A DNA stretch of 50,577 bases, from positions 1 to 50,577 of the forward strand of contig JBHHXG010000001.1 of NCBI GenBank assembly GCA_046756985.1. The letters are read 5' to 3'. A program made the translations under genes and the position numbers. Below the pieces are notes generated by a model. It had not been told where the DNA came from. It saw only the letters and a program-made list of their open reading frames with translations, and did not search any database. The stretch's first letter is position 1. Each line of letters starts with the position of its first letter. Positions 36,099 to 46,122 of the stretch are shown in pieces. The stretch comes from JBHHXG01 sp046756985. GTDB taxonomy: Bacteria > Pseudomonadota > Zetaproteobacteria > Mariprofundales > Mariprofundaceae.

Positions 36099-37559
36099 CT
36101 AAAGTCCCAGTTCGTTCCACATGACGTCAACGCGCTGTTTGATCTCCGCAGACATGTGGACAGGACGACCCCATTCCCGGCTGCTTTCGCCCGGCCACTT
36201 GTTTGTTGCATCAATGCCAACCTTGGAACCAAGTCCGGCAACAGGTGAAGCAAAATCGAGATAATCAATCGGCGTATTTTCAGCAAATGTGAAATCACGC
36301 GCCGGGTCGCAGCGCGTGGACACCGCCCAGATGACCTCGGGCCATACGCGGCAATCGATATCCTCATCCACAACAATGATGAACTTCGTGTACATGAACT
36401 GACGCAAATAGGACCATATGCCAAACATCACTCGTTTGGCATGGCCTGCATAGCCCTTCTTAATCGAAACGACCGCCACCCGGTACGGGCACCCCTCCAT
36501 CGGCAGATAGAAATCCACAATCTCGGGAAACTGCTTTTGCAGAATCGGCACAAACACCTCATTCAGGGCAAGCCCCAGTACGGCAGGCTCATCCGGTGGC
36601 TTACCGGTGTATGTCGTATGGTAAATGGCATCGCTGCGCATGCTCATCGTTTCCACGGTGAATACCGGAAAGCGCTCTACCTCGTTGTAATAGCCGGTAT
36701 GATCTCCAAACGGACCTTCCTCGGCATATTCATCGAGAGAAACATGGCCTTCCAGTACGATCTCGGCTGAGGCCGGAACCTGCAACGGCACTGAAACCGC
36801 GTCGGTTAACACGGTTTTCTCGCCTCGCAAAAGACCTGCAAACTGATATTCGGACAGCGTATCGGGTATGGGTGTCACTGCCGCCAGTATGGTGGCGGGA
36901 TCAACACCTATGACGACGGCACACGGAAATGACTCGGCTCCTGCCTGCTTTGCTTCCCGGTGATCCTGTGCGCCACCGCGATGTTTCAGCCAGCGCATAA
37001 TCAGCTTGTTCCTGCCGATGACCTGCTGACGATAAATACCAAGGTTCTGCCGCTCCTTATTCGGCCCCCTGGTCACCACCAGACCCCAGGTAACAAGCGG
37101 CGCTGCATCCTCAGGCCAGCAGTGCTGGACAGGCAACTTCGCCAGATCCACTTCATCGCCTTGAAGAATGACTTCCTTCCATGGCGCTTTTTTGACCTGT
37201 TTCGGCGCCATATGCAGCACCTTTTTCAATACCGGCCATTTGTCCCAGACATCTTTCAGCCCCTTGGGTGGCTCCGGCTCCTTCAGATAGGCCAGCAGCT
37301 CGCCAACCTCGCGCAACTCCTCCACCGATTCCCGGCCCATACCCAGCGCAATGCGCTCAGCTGTACCAAACAGGTTCGCCAGCACCGGTCTATCGCTGCC
37401 TTTGATCTGCTCAAACAACAATGCCGGGCCACCTTGTTGCAGTACACGATCGGCAATTTCGGTTATTTCAAGTCTAGAACTTACAGGAATGGAAATGCGC
37501 GCCAATAGCCCGCGGCGCTCGAGATCAGCAATGAAGTCATGCAGATCAGAATAACTCAT
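36099..37559 (-). CDS. ubiD: UbiD-family decarboxylase (polyprenyl-hydroxybenzoate)
   Basis: 486 residues, full length for UbiD, which uses prenylated FMN to decarboxylate 3-octaprenyl-4-hydroxybenzoate in ubiquinone synthesis. Seen are [32 protein letters not shown] (with the conserved Glu-x-Pro region) and [14 protein letters not shown]. It is the last gene of the operon starting at mlaE, with its ATG overlapping the STAS stop (ATGA). No ubiX is in the window. Its place with lipid-transport and signalling genes is unusual. Confidence 0.93.
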   Translation of the reverse strand: MSYSDLHDFIADLERRGLLARISIPVSSRLEITEIADRVLQQGGPALLFEQIKGSDRPVLANLFGTAERIALGMGRESVEELREVGELLAYLKEPEPPKGLKDVWDKWPVLKKVLHMAPKQVKKAPWKEVILQGDEVDLAKLPVQHCWPEDAAPLVTWGLVVTRGPNKERQNLGIYRQQVIGRNKLIMRWLKHRGGAQDHREAKQAGAESFPCAVVIGVDPATILAAVTPIPDTLSEYQFAGLLRGEKTVLTDAVSVPLQVPASAEIVLEGHVSLDEYAEEGPFGDHTGYYNEVERFPVFTVETMSMRSDAIYHTTYTGKPPDEPAVLGLALNEVFVPILQKQFPEIVDFYLPMEGCPYRVAVVSIKKGYAGHAKRVMFGIWSYLRQFMYTKFIIVVDEDIDCRVWPEVIWAVSTRCDPARDFTFAENTPIDYLDFASPVAGLGSKVGIDATNKWPGESSREWGRPVHMSAEIKQRVDVMWNELGL

Positions 37560-37891
37560 GCCGCCGGTTCGTCATCCTCGATTTCAAAAACCGTATCCAG
37601 CTTGGAAAGGATAAATACATCGCGCACGGTATCAGTGAGACCGGAGAGTACAAACTTCCCTCCCGTTTCACGGCTCCACTGCAGGCCTTCAATCAGCGTT
37701 GCAATCCCGGACGAATCCATGAAATGGACGCCATCAAGGGCAACATGAATCGTTTTCTGCTGTTCTGTCAGCAGCGGCTTCAGCCGTTTGCGAAGCTCTG
37801 TAGAGGTATGAATATTGACTTCGCCATTGATACGCAGCAGCACCTCATTTTCTGACTGCCGCTCTTCCGACACATCAATTGTTATGCCCAT
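37556..37891 (-). CDS. STAS-domain anti-sigma factor antagonist-like protein
   Basis: 111 residues; start at 37891 has GGGGGAG 6 bases upstream. The fold is a single STAS domain: [20 protein letters not shown], then [14 protein letters not shown] with the phosphorylatable serine (Ser60/Ser61) of RsbV/SpoIIAA type. It overlaps the RsbW-like gene by 17 bases, so kinase and antagonist are coupled as in partner-switching modules. It lies in an operon with MlaEFD-type genes, where MlaB is also a STAS protein, so it could serve either as MlaB or as an RsbV. Confidence 0.88.
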   Translation of the reverse strand: MGITIDVSEERQSENEVLLRINGEVNIHTSTELRKRLKPLLTEQQKTIHVALDGVHFMDSSGIATLIEGLQWSRETGGKFVLSGLTDTVRDVFILSKLDTVFEIEDDEPAA

Positions 37892-38363
37892 GTTTATCTC
37901 CCCCGTTGATATATGAGACCAGAAGCCAGCGGTTTCCATCCGGTAGCGCTTCATGATGCACCTCGTCCATCACCGCACGGATCAGATGCAGCCCGAGTCC
38001 ACCCGGTGTCACATCATCCATGCATCTGCCTTGTAAGGTGTCCGCATTTTCAATGCCGGGGGCAAAGTCACGGAACGCAAAGCGAAGCTGCCTGCTGCCA
38101 TCTTCATTATGGTGAATACTCGCTTCCATCTCCACTGTTCCCGGTTTGCCGCCGTAGCCGTGTCGGGCGATATTGGCAAACAGCTCATCCACCGCCAACA
38201 CCATGCGGCTGCTTTCAATTTCATTCAGGCCAGCCCGCGCGCCCACGACTTCAACCATCGACTTCAGCACATGAATACAGTCATTGCAGCAATTCAGCTT
38301 GCAGCTGAGCCTGTCTGCATGACTGTCATCAATGTGATTCGCTGCCGCTTTATCTGTGTGCAT
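37875..38363 (-). CDS. RsbW-like serine kinase (HATPase_c_2) with N-terminal cysteine cluster
   Basis: 162 residues. The GHKL ATPase motifs are seen: N-box DELFANIARHGY (59-70), G1 FRDFAPGI (97-104) and G2 GGLGLHLI (121-128). Such kinases bind a sigma factor or phosphorylate a STAS partner, here the next gene. The N-terminus carries Cys21, Cys25, Cys26 and Cys29 (CKLNCCNDC), a possible metal or redox site that I do not know from ordinary RsbW. No sigma factor or PP2C phosphatase is in the window. Confidence 0.85.
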   Translation of the reverse strand: MHTDKAAANHIDDSHADRLSCKLNCCNDCIHVLKSMVEVVGARAGLNEIESSRMVLAVDELFANIARHGYGGKPGTVEMEASIHHNEDGSRQLRFAFRDFAPGIENADTLQGRCMDDVTPGGLGLHLIRAVMDEVHHEALPDGNRWLLVSYINGGDKHGHNN

Positions 38364-38372
38364 ATGATCCGG

Positions 38373-39299
38373 TCACGGCGTACTTGTTTCAGGAGCAGAC
38401 AGGGGCGCCACTTCAGGCCTGATTTCTGCAGGAAGCTTATCAAGCCGCTGCCGCCAGTACTCTGCCTGATCATCTTCTCCGGCATCCTCTGCCAGTGAAA
38501 CCAAGGCTTCCAGACTCACACGCTGCCCCTTTCTGTCTTTCAGCGCGCGATAGATGGACAACGACCTTTCCAGACTGTCCTGCCTTTCCGACACGCCGAT
38601 GTCTAGCCTCGAACGCAACAGCAATGTATGGGCCGCCAGCCTAGGGGCTCCCACCTGACGGCACAGGCGAAGCACATGTTCTGTTTCCTTCCGGGCCGCC
38701 TCATCGTCTGCAGATGCATGCGCCAGCATGGCCAGACCCATATGCGCTTCAGCCCGATAGGTCAGACCAATCCGTGTCTTTTTATCACTTTGGTTTGCGG
38801 CCCGTTCATATTCCTCGCGCGCAACATCCATACGGGCCTGGTACTGGGCCAGGCGGGCGGCGCTTAAGTGCACATCAACAGACCATTTCTTTTCCAGAGG
38901 CGGCGGTGTCCAAGCCTGCTGTCCTGCACGGGCCCTGGACATGGCGAGCCCCAGTTTTGCCCGCATATGCGTCAATTCGTGCTCATGCCGCTCGGCAACG
39001 GTCATGGATTGCAGAAATGCCTCTTCCGCCTTCTGTCTGTCACCCATAGCTGAACGTGCGATTGCCAGGTTGTACCAGGATTGTGCGGTCAGGGCGGTAT
39101 CATCAGCCAGCTGGGAAGCCAATAGAGCCCGCTGAAATGTCTTTTCTGCTGATGACCAGCGTTCTCGCTGCATCATAGCCACGCCGCTGCTGTTTAATGT
39201 CTGAACCCTGTCGACATAGGGGTTTTCAACCTCCGGCTGCTGTTTCCCACCGCCACAGCCATACAACAGTAAAAGCAACAGCAAAATTGCATATCTCAT
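38373..39299 (-). CDS. TPR-repeat lipoprotein
   Basis: 308 residues with a lipobox LLYGC at Cys15, then several tetratricopeptide-like helix pairs (for example WYNLAIARSAMGDRQKAEEA). It is in an operon with MlaD, whose stop overlaps its start by 4 bases (ATGA). A lipoprotein with this position may be an outer-membrane partner of the MCE transporter, like the DUF330/PqiC or MlaA proteins in other systems, but the sequence is not homologous to those by eye. Confidence 0.75.
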   Translation of the reverse strand: MRYAILLLLLLLYGCGGGKQQPEVENPYVDRVQTLNSSGVAMMQRERWSSAEKTFQRALLASQLADDTALTAQSWYNLAIARSAMGDRQKAEEAFLQSMTVAERHEHELTHMRAKLGLAMSRARAGQQAWTPPPLEKKWSVDVHLSAARLAQYQARMDVAREEYERAANQSDKKTRIGLTYRAEAHMGLAMLAHASADDEAARKETEHVLRLCRQVGAPRLAAHTLLLRSRLDIGVSERQDSLERSLSIYRALKDRKGQRVSLEALVSLAEDAGEDDQAEYWRQRLDKLPAEIRPEVAPLSAPETSTP

Positions 39300-40300
39300 G
39301 GCCGCAAATCCAGTGCGGGTGGCGCCACTGTTTCATTTTCATCTGTTTCTATATCAGCATTATCGCCAAACAGCCATGAGCCGCGAAGCCCTTTCAACAG
39401 GCCACGCATCTCCTCGATCACGCTTCTCGATTCCCTCGCCAATCCCGGCAATTCAGGCGTCAACTCAGATAAATCTGCAGCCACGATGTCCAGCGATCGC
39501 GTTAGCTGGTCCACGTGGCCCAGTAGCATATTGATACGCGTGAAAGTCTCCGGCCCCTCTGCTCCCAGGCCTTTTGCCAGCGGCTGCAAATCATCCAGAA
39601 TGTTGGTTGTCAACTTCAGGGAATCTGACAGGCGTTCTACGACATGATGCTTGTCAATTTGCTCGGCAGTGGATTGCAAATGCAGCATGACCCTGGAAAA
39701 GCGTTCCAGGGCCTGCTGAATATCGGCACCCTTCACTTCTGAACTCAAGGCATTCAGTCTTGCGAAAGCCAGGCGAAGATCGCCATCCGGCTTATTCATC
39801 CATGTAGATAATTCTGCCAATTCGCGCAACAGCGTGTTGGCATTGGAGACTGCCGGCTTGATATCCAGCAACAGCTGTTCGATGCTCGCTTCTGTTTCGT
39901 AGGCAATCGTATCCCCGTCATTGACCACAGATCTTTCTGCATCCCCGGCAGATATCTCCAGCGCCTGCTCGCCGATCCATCCCTCCTTGATCAGCCGCAC
40001 CTTGGCACCGTAATGCACCATATGGCGGTACCGGTCCAGCAGCTGCATATCGATGCGGACTTTGCCCTCGTCAAGCAATTCCATACGATAGACACGGCCG
40101 ATGACAAAACCCTGGAACCTCACCGGTTGCCCCTCATAAAAAGAAGTGGCTGACGGCGGCGATGTATACAGATGAAACTTCTTGGCAAACACATCGGTGC
40201 GCACACTGATCACCAGTAGCAACAGAATGATGGTTCCTATGCCAATCATGACGAACCAGCCCACCTGGCGGCTCATGCCGGAAACAAAGTCCCGCTGCAC
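39296..40300 (-). CDS. mlaD: MlaD/MCE-domain lipid-transport protein
   Basis: 334 residues from a GTG start with GGGGAGGG 8 bases upstream. One N-terminal membrane helix (VGWFVMIGIGTIILLLLVISV), then an MCE domain (FHLYTSPPSATSFYEGQPVRFQG is split here: YEGQPVRFQGFVIGRVYRM is the family core) and a long helical tail with several coiled segments. MCE proteins make hexameric periplasmic tunnels for phospholipid transport. The length and tail are more like the longer MCE proteins than the 180-residue E. coli MlaD. Confidence 0.86.
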   Translation of the reverse strand: MQRDFVSGMSRQVGWFVMIGIGTIILLLLVISVRTDVFAKKFHLYTSPPSATSFYEGQPVRFQGFVIGRVYRMELLDEGKVRIDMQLLDRYRHMVHYGAKVRLIKEGWIGEQALEISAGDAERSVVNDGDTIAYETEASIEQLLLDIKPAVSNANTLLRELAELSTWMNKPDGDLRLAFARLNALSSEVKGADIQQALERFSRVMLHLQSTAEQIDKHHVVERLSDSLKLTTNILDDLQPLAKGLGAEGPETFTRINMLLGHVDQLTRSLDIVAADLSELTPELPGLARESRSVIEEMRGLLKGLRGSWLFGDNADIETDENETVAPPALDLRP

Positions 40301-40320
40301 TTACATATCCCTCCCCGATC

Positions 40321-40971
40321 TCATGCCTTCCCCGGTATATCCAGTGACAGCGTGCGTGAAAACTCGACGCCTGATCCTTCGTGTTCTGTCGCTGTTAAAT
40401 ATAATATCCCTGAACCCAGGACATTCAATGCCTCAACAGCCAGCGCACGAAAATGCGTCAGCCGGTCGGGTGGCATGCCGACGTGCACTTCCTGAGCAAT
40501 GATGATGTCGGGGCGCCGCAACAGACAGCGGCCCAGACTTACCAGCGCATGGGTATAAGCGGAACGCTCTCCTGCCTGCTCGTTCAGTGAGGATGCCAAC
40601 CCTATAAACTCTGCCACCTCATTCACCTCATCTTCGGCTTTTTGCAGCCTCTCATCCTCACCCCGGTAAAGAAAGGGCAGTAAAAGATTCTCGCGTAGGC
40701 TCAGATTGGCCAACAACCCACGATGCCGGATCATACTCCCCACTTCTTCAATGAACTCCGGCGTCCCGGCCTGGATACTGGCCGTATCCGTCTCCAGCCA
40801 CATTTGCCATGCTTCTTCGCCCGGTCTGGGTTCGAAAAATAAATGCCGCATAAAATCATACTGACACCGCCCGTCAATGACCAGACGTACATATTCGCCA
40901 AAAGCCACTTTTCCTGACTGTATGATGCCATTCCCTAACTGCAGCTGACGCCAGCGCAGCGTGCCACTCAT
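40321..40971 (-). CDS. MlaF-like ABC ATPase without Walker A: probable pseudo-ATPase
   Basis: 216 residues from ATG 40971, with GAGGTG 6 bases upstream. It lies exactly where MlaF belongs, between mlaE and mlaD, and parts align with ABC ATPases (a Q-loop-like segment MIRHRGLLANLSLRENLLLP at 80-99, a Walker B-like PDIIIAQEVH at 154-163 with Glu161). The P-loop position reads DGRCQYDF (33-40), with no GxxGxGKS, and the signature position reads RSAYTHAL, not LSGG. The reading frame is open throughout, so it is conserved and not decayed. It probably cannot hydrolyse ATP by the normal route. Confidence 0.72.
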   Translation of the reverse strand: MSGTLRWRQLQLGNGIIQSGKVAFGEYVRLVIDGRCQYDFMRHLFFEPRPGEEAWQMWLETDTASIQAGTPEFIEEVGSMIRHRGLLANLSLRENLLLPFLYRGEDERLQKAEDEVNEVAEFIGLASSLNEQAGERSAYTHALVSLGRCLLRRPDIIIAQEVHVGMPPDRLTHFRALAVEALNVLGSGILYLTATEHEGSGVEFSRTLSLDIPGKA

Positions 40972-40981
40972 GGCCTGCACC

Positions 40982-41803
40982 TCACAACAGGCCGCCCAGA
41001 AGCACAAACAGCACATCAAGCAGAATCACGGTCATCAGCGAGCCCAGCACACCAAACGTGGCGCGCACTGGAATCTGATTCGGATCCCGCCCGACCCGGC
41101 ATCCCTGATCCAGCAACATGACGCAACAGAGCAGCGGATACAACATGCCCTTGCCAATCATCATCAGCACTTCTCCGATGCTGGTACCGCGGCGGACTTC
41201 GACAAGAAAATCTATTAAGTTCAACTGATGGGTCCAGGCAGAAATAAGCCCTCCGACCCAGATGGAAATGGCGACAAACATGAAGGTCAGAATCAGGCCG
41301 CATACTGCAAATGCCATGACGCGCGGCCAGAACAGGTATTCCTTGATATTGATGCCAAGGCTACGCAACGTCATGTCCTCACCGCGAATATGCATATGGG
41401 CGACTTCTGTCACCACAGCCACGCCGGAGCGGGCCAGCAGAAAAATCGTGACAAACAGCGGCGCAATCTCCTGCACCAGCACGTTGCTGATCAGGCTGCC
41501 AATCAGCGACATATCCTGAATGCTCTTGGCAAAGATAACTATGTTGTAGACGGCAAGCACGCCTGCCCCGAGCGAAATCAGCACCACCCAGGGCACACTT
41601 TGCACGCCGGTGAAATAAATCTGCCGTACCATCACGTATTTTACAGCCACATGCGAAAGCCACTGCAGCCGCAGCCCGATACCAAGCACCGATATCGTCA
41701 GACCATAAAACCGACGTATGCTATCGAACAGGCGCAGACTTGCTTCGCCGATGCGATCCGCCCGCCAGTGCCAGCCCTCCAAACGATACTGCCATCCCTG
41801 CAT
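40982..41803 (-). CDS. mlaE: MlaE-family ABC permease
   Basis: 273 residues with about five membrane helices; LARSGVAVVTEVAHMHIRGEDM is close to the MlaE signature (LAGRxGxAxxAELGxM), and the end IPVRATFGVLGSLMTVILLDV matches the family. It is the inner-membrane channel of an MCE lipid transporter. It starts the seven-gene operon and is divergent from ppiD across 163 bases, in which I see no confident promoter. Confidence 0.9.
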   Translation of the reverse strand: MQGWQYRLEGWHWRADRIGEASLRLFDSIRRFYGLTISVLGIGLRLQWLSHVAVKYVMVRQIYFTGVQSVPWVVLISLGAGVLAVYNIVIFAKSIQDMSLIGSLISNVLVQEIAPLFVTIFLLARSGVAVVTEVAHMHIRGEDMTLRSLGINIKEYLFWPRVMAFAVCGLILTFMFVAISIWVGGLISAWTHQLNLIDFLVEVRRGTSIGEVLMMIGKGMLYPLLCCVMLLDQGCRVGRDPNQIPVRATFGVLGSLMTVILLDVLFVLLGGLL

Positions 41804-41966
41804 ACCGTCTTTATAGGCTCGTACGGGAGAAAATCAAGCCATCTATTGCTGCGGAAAACCACAGACCCCAAATACCTGCGAGCACCGGCTTGCACCCATC
41901 ATTGCGCTTGGGTAGCGTCCCGCATCCGCCGAAAAAGCACGAAATAGCAACTCATCTGGGGGCATT

Positions 41967-43880
41967 ATGCTTGAAACCATGCGCAATCAGGCCCAATCAT
42001 GGATCGCCAAACTTATCCTTGGTGGTATTGCGCTGTCATTCGCATTGTGGGGCATTGGCGACTACTTCATGGGTGGCAGTCTGGTAACTGTTGCCGAAGT
42101 CGATGGCAAGCCGGTCAGCGAAGCTGAATTCTACCAAGCCTACGAACGCCAACTGAACACCTACCGGGCCATGCTTGGCAAGCAGTTTTCAAAGAGCACC
42201 ATTGACGCCATGGGCATCAAGCAGGATACCATACAAACCATCATCAACCGCCGTCTGATGCTGGATGAGGCCACGCATTTGGGATTGACAGCACCGGAAA
42301 CAACCGTTCTGGCGCGCGTCCGTTCCAACCCGGCATTCCAGTCCGCTGGCAGCTTCGATGCCCAGCGTTACCGCATCCTGACGCGTAACATGGGCTTCCG
42401 CACCCCTGCAGATTACGAAACCGATCTGCGGCTTAATCTGATGGTTGATGCCTTGCAGCAATCCATCATAAGCTCTGCAAACGTCAATGAACAGGAAATC
42501 CGTGACCGCTTTGCTGTGGAGTATGAGCAGCGGGAGATTGCCGCCATTATTATTGATCCCGATAGCCTGAGGGCAAAGGCAAACGTATCAGATGAACAGG
42601 CTCGGGCCTACTATGAGGCGCACAAGGAAAATTATCGCTCGCCGCTCAGGCTTAAGCTGACAGCGGTGGATATTTCTCCCGCGGCACTGGCTGTAGATAT
42701 CGCCGTTGATGACGAAGAAGTGCGCGCAGCCTATGAATCCAGAAAAGAGGAATTTTTCAAGCCGGAGGAGCGACAGGCTCGTCACATCCTGATACGCGTC
42801 AATGACAGTGCAACGGATGCGATGCGTACCGAGGCGCGTAACAAGATCGAGTCCGCACAGGCCCGTATCAAAGCCGGGGAAGGTTTCGCAGCGGTGGCCC
42901 GGGATGTCTCCGAGGATGTCACAGCCGACAAAGGCGGAGACCTGGGCTTTTTTGTACGTGGCGTCATGGTGCCGGCTTTTGATGAAGTTGCCTTTTCAAT
43001 GCAAAAAGGCGATATCAGTGATATTATTGAAACCCAGTTCGGATACCACCTGATCCAGCTTGTAGACATCAGGGCAGCCTCCGAAACGCCGTTTGAAGAA
43101 GTGCGCGAAACGCTTGCGGCTGAAATCAAATCAGCGCGCGCGGCGGAAGAAGCCTACAGGCTGTCCCAGGATCTGGATGATGCATTGGGTATGGAAGATT
43201 CACTGAAGGCGGCTGCCGAAAGCCTGAACCTGACCGTACACGAAATCGGCCCCATCAGTCAGGATGAAGCGCTTGCAAACAAGCTGTTGTCATCCGATCC
43301 GGCTTTGCGAGCGCAGACGTTTGCTATCCAGCCTGGCCAGGCCATCGAAATTACAGAACTTGATAACGGCCATTTTGCTGCTATCGAGGTGCTGGAGCGA
43401 ATCGAGCCGGATGTACTACCCTATGCCAAGGTCGCCGCTGCGGTGCATGAAGACGCACGGCATGCCGAAGCCATACGGCTGGCACGCGATCTGGCCGGCA
43501 AGATACTGGCCGAGACAGCCGGCAAAACACTGGATGCGCTGGTCCAGGCTTATGGACAGCCAAAATACATTTCCAAACCTGTGCGCAAGAGCGGCATTGG
43601 TGATGATGCCAGCTGGCTGACCTCATCTGTTCTGGATGCGGCCTTCCGGACCGCAAAAGGGCAATGGGTATCAAACATCCTGGAAGTGCCGCAAGGCCTG
43701 GCCATTGTGCGGGTACAGAGCGTGATTGCTCCATCCGAGGAAGAATACATCAGGCAGCGAAATGAACTCGCCGGGGAAGTCGAAAAGGCCAAGGGTGCCG
43801 TACGCTTTGCGCGCTGGATGGCATCCGTTCGCAACCGGCATGAAATCACCATTGACCAGACGGTGCTTGAGCGCTTTTAG
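41967..43880 (+). CDS. ppiD: Periplasmic folding factor PpiD (SurA_N/parvulin)
   Basis: 637 residues. One N-terminal membrane helix (LILGGIALSFALWGIG), a SurA-like chaperone domain (VAEVDGKPVSEAEFYQAYER), a parvulin peptidyl-prolyl isomerase domain near residues 270-370 (RQARHILIRVND, GGDLGFFVRGVMVPAF, QFGYHLIQLVD) and a C-terminal chaperone part. It helps outer-membrane proteins fold on leaving the Sec translocon. GGGG lies upstream of the ATG. Confidence 0.92.
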   Translation: MLETMRNQAQSWIAKLILGGIALSFALWGIGDYFMGGSLVTVAEVDGKPVSEAEFYQAYERQLNTYRAMLGKQFSKSTIDAMGIKQDTIQTIINRRLMLDEATHLGLTAPETTVLARVRSNPAFQSAGSFDAQRYRILTRNMGFRTPADYETDLRLNLMVDALQQSIISSANVNEQEIRDRFAVEYEQREIAAIIIDPDSLRAKANVSDEQARAYYEAHKENYRSPLRLKLTAVDISPAALAVDIAVDDEEVRAAYESRKEEFFKPEERQARHILIRVNDSATDAMRTEARNKIESAQARIKAGEGFAAVARDVSEDVTADKGGDLGFFVRGVMVPAFDEVAFSMQKGDISDIIETQFGYHLIQLVDIRAASETPFEEVRETLAAEIKSARAAEEAYRLSQDLDDALGMEDSLKAAAESLNLTVHEIGPISQDEALANKLLSSDPALRAQTFAIQPGQAIEITELDNGHFAAIEVLERIEPDVLPYAKVAAAVHEDARHAEAIRLARDLAGKILAETAGKTLDALVQAYGQPKYISKPVRKSGIGDDASWLTSSVLDAAFRTAKGQWVSNILEVPQGLAIVRVQSVIAPSEEEYIRQRNELAGEVEKAKGAVRFARWMASVRNRHEITIDQTVLERF

Positions 43881-43931
43881 CCGGATTTGACTATGCAATC
43901 TCTGATTACTGCCCATGTTCATTTGCTGGCA

Positions 43932-43961
43932 TAAAAATACCGAGCGGAAACCGCTCGGTAT
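43932..43961 (-). terminator. Rho-independent terminator after tRNA-Ala
   Basis: A perfect 11-bp inverted repeat ATACCGAGCGG/CCGCTCGGTAT with a 3-base loop (43937-43961), followed on the minus strand by a T-run (43932-43937). It ends the tRNA transcript. The plus strand has no T-run after it, so it probably does not stop ppiD. Confidence 0.9.
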
Positions 43962-43979
43962 GTATTGCTGTGTGGAATC

Positions 43980-44055
<76 letters not shown>

Positions 44056-44086
44056 GGTTTTGCTCACTCAAATCATGAGGCCGCGC

Positions 44087-44115
44087 ATTGAGCCACAGCC
44101 AGATAGCGATGTCAA
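44087..44115 (-). promoter_or_regulatory. Possible tRNA-Ala promoter overlapping the trpE start region
   Basis: On the minus strand TTGACA (44110-44115) is followed by a 17-base spacer and CTCAAT (44087-44092), 31 bases before the tRNA. The -35 is perfect but the -10 matches only three positions. It lies immediately upstream of the trpE ATG, so the two promoters may overlap. Confidence 0.4.
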
Positions 44116-44116
44116 T

Positions 44117-45547
44117 ATGAGTGGCACATACCAACTGTTCCGCCGCACGTTGTCAGCTGATTGCCTGACACCGCCGGCCGTATTTTCACGACTTGTGAAC
44201 CGTGGCGACTGTTTCCTGCTTGAATCGGCCGAGGGCAGCGAACGCTGGGGACGCTACAGCATTCTTGCCATCAGTCCGGCCTGTCGTGCCACGGCGCAGG
44301 GGGATAAAACCCTGCTGCATCACCGTGATGGCGAATGTGAAACCTTCGATGGCGACATCCTCGCCTGGCTGCGCAAAAACGTGCTGTCACAGCCTTATCT
44401 GGCCGTTGATGATCTGCCGTTTGCCGGCGGTGCAGTGGGCTATTTCGGTTATCAGCTGGTCTCCCGCTTTGAAGACATTCCGGATGATTTGACCGATCCC
44501 GTTGATACGCCTGAATCGGCCTTTCTGCTTGTGGACCGCTTTATCGTCTTTGACAGCCTGCTCGGCACGCTCACCTGCTGCGTCCGCCTGCCGGCGGGTG
44601 AAGATGAAGAAGCGCAAGCCGTGCTTGATCGCATGCAGGCCAGCCTCGAGGAAGGAGAGCCGGCGGGCGTGATGAAGCTGGATGCGGACACATCACAGGT
44701 CCCGTCGCCGGAAGCCCAAACGGCGCAGGGCGATTATGAAGCCGCTGTCGCGAAAGCCATCGAATACATCCATGCCGGAGATATCTTTCAGGTTGTACTC
44801 TCCCAGCGCTTCTCCAGGCCGCTTTCCTGCGCGCCGTTTGACGTGTATCGCGCCGTGCGCCATATCAACCCGTCGCCCTACCTGTTTTACCTGCATATTG
44901 GCGATACGATTCTGGTCGGTTCATCGCCGGAAATCCTCGTACGCCGTGAAGAGAACAGGGCTGTGGTCCGCCCCATTGCCGGCACCCGCCCGCGTGGAAA
45001 AACGGAGACGGAAGACGCAGCACTTGAGTCCGATTTATTGCAGGATACGAAAGAACTTGCTGAACATGTCATGCTGGTGGATCTTGGCCGCAACGACCTG
45101 GGGCGCGTCTGCAAATACGGGACTGTTACACTGACCGAGTCCATGACCATCGAGCGCTATTCACATGTCATGCATATCGTCTCGCAGGTCGAGGGAGAGC
45201 TGCGCGATGATGTTGATGTCCTTGACCTCTTGGCAGCCACCTTCCCCGCTGGCACGGTATCCGGCGCACCGAAAGTGCGGGCCATGCAGATTATCCACGA
45301 GCTTGAGCCCGTCGCACGCGGCCCTTATGCCGGTACCGTCGGCTATATCGGATTCGGTGGCCAGCGCATGGATACGGCGATCGCCATCCGTACAGCGGTC
45401 ATTCACGGTGGGCAGGTCCATATCCAGGCCGGTGCCGGTATTGTCGCCGATTCGGTTCCGGCCAAGGAACATGCCGAATGCGTCAACAAGGCCACCGCTA
45501 TGTTCCGTGCTGTTGCACTCGCCGAGGCGCAGCAGGAGACGTCATGA
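44117..45547 (+). CDS. trpE: Anthranilate synthase component I
   Basis: 476 residues from ATG 44117, the first start that does not overlap the tRNA and matches the family. It makes anthranilate from chorismate with Trp[17 protein letters not shown] contains the LLES motif that binds tryptophan for feedback inhibition, so it is expected to be Trp-sensitive. The catalytic core has [19 protein letters not shown] and [13 protein letters not shown]. No Trp-codon leader peptide or attenuator is seen upstream. It starts the trpEGDC operon. Confidence 0.95.
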   Translation: MSGTYQLFRRTLSADCLTPPAVFSRLVNRGDCFLLESAEGSERWGRYSILAISPACRATAQGDKTLLHHRDGECETFDGDILAWLRKNVLSQPYLAVDDLPFAGGAVGYFGYQLVSRFEDIPDDLTDPVDTPESAFLLVDRFIVFDSLLGTLTCCVRLPAGEDEEAQAVLDRMQASLEEGEPAGVMKLDADTSQVPSPEAQTAQGDYEAAVAKAIEYIHAGDIFQVVLSQRFSRPLSCAPFDVYRAVRHINPSPYLFYLHIGDTILVGSSPEILVRREENRAVVRPIAGTRPRGKTETEDAALESDLLQDTKELAEHVMLVDLGRNDLGRVCKYGTVTLTESMTIERYSHVMHIVSQVEGELRDDVDVLDLLAATFPAGTVSGAPKVRAMQIIHELEPVARGPYAGTVGYIGFGGQRMDTAIAIRTAVIHGGQVHIQAGAGIVADSVPAKEHAECVNKATAMFRAVALAEAQQETS

Positions 45548-46122
45548 TCCTCGTTATCGACAACTACGATTCCTTTACCTTCAATCTCGTACAGTATCTC
45601 GGCGAGCTTGGCGAAGAACCCAAGGTCTTCCGCAATGATAAAATTGATCCCGATGGCATTGCCGCACTGAATCCTGACCGTATCCTGATTTCGCCGGGTC
45701 CATGCACGCCGCATGAAGCAGGCATTTCGATGGATGTGATCCGGCGTTTTTCCGGCCAGATCCCGATTCTGGGCGTCTGCCTTGGCCATCAAGCCATTGC
45801 CGAAGTGTTCGGCGGCAAGGTCGTGCGGGCAGACAGGCTGATGCACGGCAAGACAAGCCTGATTGAGCACCATGGAGAACACGATTCCAGCAGCATGTTC
45901 TCAGGCATACCGTCGCCGTTTACGGCCACACGCTACCACTCACTGATCGTGCCCGAGCCACTGCCGGATTGCCTGCTGCGTACAGCCTGGACAGCGGAGG
46001 GAGAACTGATGGCGCTCAATCATCGTGAACATCCGACTTTCGGCGTGCAGTTTCATCCCGAATCCATCCTCACCGAGCACGGACACCGGTTGCTCAGGAA
46101 TTTCCTGGAGGTGCAGGCATGA
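45544..46122 (+). CDS. trpG: Anthranilate synthase component II (glutamine amidotransferase)
   Basis: 192 residues. [20 protein letters not shown] at the start, the class I amidotransferase nucleophile GVCLGHQAI and [15 protein letters not shown] with the catalytic His and Glu are complete. Ammonia from glutamine is passed to TrpE. The ATG overlaps the trpE stop as ATGA, so the two subunits are made in coupled amounts. Confidence 0.96.
   Translation: MILVIDNYDSFTFNLVQYLGELGEEPKVFRNDKIDPDGIAALNPDRILISPGPCTPHEAGISMDVIRRFSGQIPILGVCLGHQAIAEVFGGKVVRADRLMHGKTSLIEHHGEHDSSSMFSGIPSPFTATRYHSLIVPEPLPDCLLRTAWTAEGELMALNHREHPTFGVQFHPESILTEHGHRLLRNFLEVQA

Noticed and set aside
44056..44116. Trp leader peptide or attenuator
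   Set aside because: No short frame with tandem Trp codons and no terminator hairpin are seen in the 61 bases before trpE.
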